Of a stretch of 16,092 nucleotides of DNA, positions 13,369 to 16,092 are shown one piece after another (the first letter of the stretch is position 1; every line of letters starts with the position of its first letter). The stretch lies in NCBI GenBank assembly GCA_900128565.1, contig LT636097.1:1-16092 (forward strand). Direction: 5' to 3'. The position numbers were made by a program, and so were the translations under genes. The stretch is from Stramenopiles sp. TOSAG23-6. Taxonomy: Eukaryota; Sar. The notes under the pieces were generated by a model. That model saw only the letters and a program-made list of their open reading frames with translations, was not told the DNA's origin and did no database searches.

Positions 13369-14211
13369 CTATCTATTTTGTTGTTGTTGTTGTTTTTGTA
13401 ATTCTTTTTGCATTCGCGAAAAGCTACGCAAGGCATTGATTATACTTCGTTCTGTGGGTGGTTTTGGTGGCATTGATAAATAATTGTCATTTGGAGTTAT
13501 CACATCAATCTTTTCTCCACGACCGTTTCCAGGCATACTCATATTTTTTGCAAAAATTCCGTGATCTCCCATATACTGCATTGTACTTGGTAAACCAAAT
13601 AGGCCTGTCATATTGCCCGCCATATTGCTCATTGATTTACCAAATGCAGAGAATAGGCTATGTGCTGAAGGATTTGGATTAGATGGGTACATCCCAGTCA
13701 TACTTGCTATCGCAGGATTTGTGGAAAATTGACGTAAAAATATATTAGGATTCATGCTAGCTGCCATCATTGGATTACCACCCATCATACCACTCACTCC
13801 CATCATAGGACCCCAACCACCCATCATTCCAGGTATCCCCATTTGGCGAATTCCAGAACCACGCATCATTGTATTACCAGGGCCAAATCCAGTCGCAAAA
13901 GCAGGCCATCCCATACCGAAACCTGCCTGTGGACCAAACTGGACCATGTTTGCGTTATTTGCAAATCCCGATTCGAACTCATCCGTTCTGTGACCTTTTG
14001 GGGCAGCATTCAACTCTTCAGTTGCAAGAATCTTTGTTTTACTTTGATTCTTTCGCAAACGTTGGTGTGCGCGTTGACGTTGACGAGAGTGTTTCAAGTG
14101 TTTCTGGCGTTTCTGGGTTTGTTTTGTATGTTTTGTATGTCTTCTTGCGGAGACAATCTTAATTTTAAGAGATATTATTACACACAACACAGTAATGAAA
14201 AATATCTTCAT
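13369..14211 (-). CDS. Secreted basic, Gly/Met-rich protein C
   Basis: The start is the ATG at 14211-14209 (280 residues); the longer frame to 14274 begins at GTG and is not used. Residues 1-22 (MKIFFITVLCVIISLKIKIVSA) are a clean signal peptide. Residues 23-61 are extremely basic and His/Gln-rich (RRHTKHTKQTQKRQKHLKHS). A Gly/Met/Pro/Phe-rich low-complexity body follows (MGIPGMMGGWGPMMG and similar), then an Asn/Ser/Met region and a helical end with a Gln run. It resembles proteins A and B in architecture (leader, Met/Gly/Pro-rich body, charged block) but not in sequence. Possible roles are structural matrix, adhesive or exported factor; none is shown. It converges on the ankyrin gene with about 130 nt between the stops. 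No family is recognised. Confidence 0.7.
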   Translation of the reverse strand: MKIFFITVLCVIISLKIKIVSARRHTKHTKQTQKRQKHLKHSRQRQRAHQRLRKNQSKTKILATEELNAAPKGHRTDEFESGFANNANMVQFGPQAGFGMGWPAFATGFGPGNTMMRGSGIRQMGIPGMMGGWGPMMGVSGMMGGNPMMAASMNPNIFLRQFSTNPAIASMTGMYPSNPNPSAHSLFSAFGKSMSNMAGNMTGLFGLPSTMQYMGDHGIFAKNMSMPGNGRGEKIDVITPNDNYLSMPPKPPTERSIINALRSFSRMQKELQKQQQQQNR

Positions 14212-14514
14212 AGTATTGTCTTCTCTCCTTGAAAAGGGATGTACACAATATTGTACGTGCGAACAACTTCTCACACGTATAATCTACTACTGTAGTACAA
14301 GTGTCTGAAGCAATTTGAAATTTTTGAAAAATTTGAATTTTCAAATTTTAAATTCAATCTTTTTTCAAGTACAAGCAGGTTTGTTCACACGACCTTCTAT
14401 TATTTTTTTATCGTGTGGGTGGTGTCTGTCGGTGGTGTTTACTCTTTTTTAAAAGTTATTTTTTCGTAATTTCTTTCGTAATTCTATAATATTTTTTTTT
14501 ATTTTTTCCAAAAA
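14212..14514. promoter_or_regulatory. 5' flank of protein C
   Basis: The 303-nt gap contains, reading towards protein C, ACAAACCTGCTTGTACTT (minus strand, about 14384-14367), an AAATTTGAA-type palindromic tract at about 14310-14357, and ATTATACG about 65-75 nt before the start. The distal part is poly-T and belongs to the 3' flank of an upstream gene. Confidence 0.4.
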
Positions 14515-16039
14515 TTAATTTCGAAGTTTTGCCAGTGCCTTACTTTGCATATACTTCATTTTCTGAAGTTCTTCTTCATTATTATACATCTTTTTTGATC
14601 TCATGTTGGCCATATATTTTTTTGAACGTAATATAATAGCTTTTTTCTTCTCTTTACTTAAATTTTCACTTTCTCTTTTTCTCGTAATGACAGAGGATAT
14701 ATTTTGTTTTCTTGTCAAATACACTTCGAATTTATTTTCTTCTGGCTTCATTTGGTTTTGAAATTCTTGATTTTCTTTGCTAACTATGTAGCGCGATAAT
14801 AATGGTGTAGCTATTGGTGCTCTTTGTTGTCTTGGCTTTGGGGTTGTTGCTAATTTTGTATGTGTATCTCGTATTGTAGTCAAATTTTGGTGCTTCTTTT
14901 TTTCCAAATAATTTATTGCTTCTATATTCTTCTGTTCGTTAAGCGTATATGATTCATAATGACTTCTTTGCTTTTCAAAGTGTTCAATAGGGTTATCATT
15001 ATGATTTGTTACGTCAAACCTTCCCAGTTCTTCAATTTGTTTTTTTAATTTTCGTATTTCTTCATCTTTTTTGTTTATAATTTCGTCCAATTTCTTTGAA
15101 TCATTACGTTGAATTGAATGACTTGATTCTTCAATAATTTCAAAAGATGTGTCTTTAATAATATTTTTATTTACTTTCTTGCTGAAAGACTCCTCTTTTT
15201 CATTTATGATATAAGGTGTATTTGTATGTTTTTTAGATAAAAGGTTCCGTTTTGCAGTTATTGGGGGTGTTGATGTTGGAGGTGGTGGAAAATCATTTAA
15301 ACTGTTGGAAGTATATGATGAGATAGATTCTTCTATTGTTGGTGGCGAAGAAGACATAAAGTCATCATTAAAATTTGCATTTTCAGTATTTTGCAACTGT
15401 TCCTCTTTGGCATATGAAGGTATAATTTCATTATGAAGTTGACTTTCTGAAATGTTTTCTATTTTATCCTTTTTAATCTTTTCACGATATTTTGCTATAT
15501 TGTTGCAACAAGCATTGAACCAATCTATAAATTCTAAAAAAGAAAGAGAAGAATCTTCGTTCCCTTCAATATGCGTCATTAATTGTTGAATGAGATGTTC
15601 CTTATGTCTCTTATCTATAGGAATAAAACATGGAAGAAAACTTTGCCACGTCCAATTTGCAATTTCACAAGCGTCACTTGCTTGAATCACATCTTCATCA
15701 GTTAATTTCCAGTTTTCAATTATACTCTTCTCATAGAACTTTCGACGGGCACGTTCAATGAAAGAAGCCTCTCGTATTCTTTCATCTCTTCTGGTATCCA
15801 CAGTCGAGAATGTGTTATACTCAATTCTATTTGATATTATTGTTGACAATTCTTTATCCACGATTTTATTTGCTTCAGATGTTGACAATTTTTTTGGGAG
15901 TGTCATTTCGTTTCCATTTTCTACGTCTGAGGGTAACTTATTCATGGGTATTTCAGATATTTTAGAATTATTTTGTGGGTTTTGTAACGATTTTGACGTT
16001 GAGCTACACTGTCGAAACTCTATTGGTTCAGGTACACAC
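14515..16039 (-). CDS. Coiled-coil protein with degenerate EF-hand, 5' part outside window
   Basis: This is the last exon (about 507 codons) of a gene entering from the right. It begins after a noncanonical intron, so the ATG spanning 16041-16039 is a splice-junction codon and may not be the start. Residues about 113-180 are helical, with an EF-hand-like loop (EGNEDSSLSFLE, about 159-170: Asp at position 5, hydrophobic at 8, Glu at 12, but Glu at 1 and Ser at 6). Ca2+ binding is therefore doubtful. A Ser/Pro-rich linker with FPPPPTSTPP (about 250-260), a short coiled coil (about 315-345) and a Lys/Arg-rich C-terminus follow. The stop is TAA. No signal or membrane segment is seen in this part. 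It could be a cytoskeletal or flagellar protein; the family is not recognised. Confidence 0.65.
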
Positions 16040-16092
16040 ATGTATTTTGGAAAAATATTTCAAAAAAAAAATTGTTAGGTACAAAATTTCGT
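16040..16092 (-). other. Noncanonical intron, 3' half, at window edge
   Basis: Read on the minus strand, this is the last ~50 nt of a family element (TTTTGTACCTAACAATTTT ... GAAATATTTTTCCAAAATAC, then AT). It matches introns 1 and 7 closely, and its orientation agrees with the gene at 14515-16039. The 5' end lies outside the window. Confidence 0.78.

Noticed and set aside
13754-14232. Plus-strand frames over protein C
   Set aside because: Shadows of a Met/Gly-rich gene; no leader or domain on this strand.
1088-16039. Reassigned TGA codon
   Set aside because: All complete genes end in TAA or TAG, but tryptophan is TGG throughout and no gene is broken by TGA; eight genes are too few to read more into it.

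Overview
This is AT-rich, gene-dense nuclear DNA from a eukaryote, most likely a flagellated protist. A cilium/flagellum protein of the CFAP53 type, a tandem RhoGEF-PH-FYVE protein, and several secreted low-complexity proteins fit that reading. An oomycete-like stramenopile or a syndinian-type alveolate would fit; a larvacean is not excluded. The sequence alone does not settle the lineage. No tRNA, rRNA, CRISPR array or bacterial-style operon was seen.

Layout: (1) 1-441 is a contested left edge, with a minus-strand ORF that starts with a signal peptide and, antisense to part of it, a broken plus-strand coiled-coil frame. (2) 1088-1387 (+) is a small two-helix membrane protein. (3) 1607-3037 (-) is CFAP53-like, divergent from (4) 3402-8950 (+), a gene of nine exons for a ~1569-residue protein with DH-PH-FYVE twice. 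(5) 9117-9767 (-), 10149-10793 (-) and 13369-14211 (-) are secreted Met/Pro/Gly-rich proteins. They surround (6) 11101-13239 (+), a secreted or membrane-anchored protein with an N-terminal KOW/SH3-like module, a caspase-fold (C13-like) region, ankyrin repeats and a C-terminal membrane segment. (7) 14515-16039 (-) is the last part of a gene with a degenerate EF-hand and a coiled coil; its 5' part lies outside the window.

The most notable feature is a family of nine related intron-like elements, eight in gene 4 and one at the right edge in gene 7. Each starts GTATG/GTACG, usually carries a CCTAAC branch-point-like box, and ends in a CCAAAATAC-like 3' terminus followed by a repeat of the two bases (usually AT) that precede the element. 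They do not end in AG at the position needed for frame. Removing all eight from gene 4 gives one 4710-nt frame, and several junctions rebuild conserved DH, PH or FYVE residues. They look like introner elements, or nonconventional introns born from short terminal-inverted-repeat transposons. The other genes appear intronless.

A second theme is the secretory cluster: two clear paralogs with similar signal peptides and separate 21-bp in-frame repeats, with shared AT-palindromic and ACAAACCTGCTT-type upstream sequences, next to the ankyrin/caspase-like protein. This suggests co-regulated surface or exported proteins, but that is inference.
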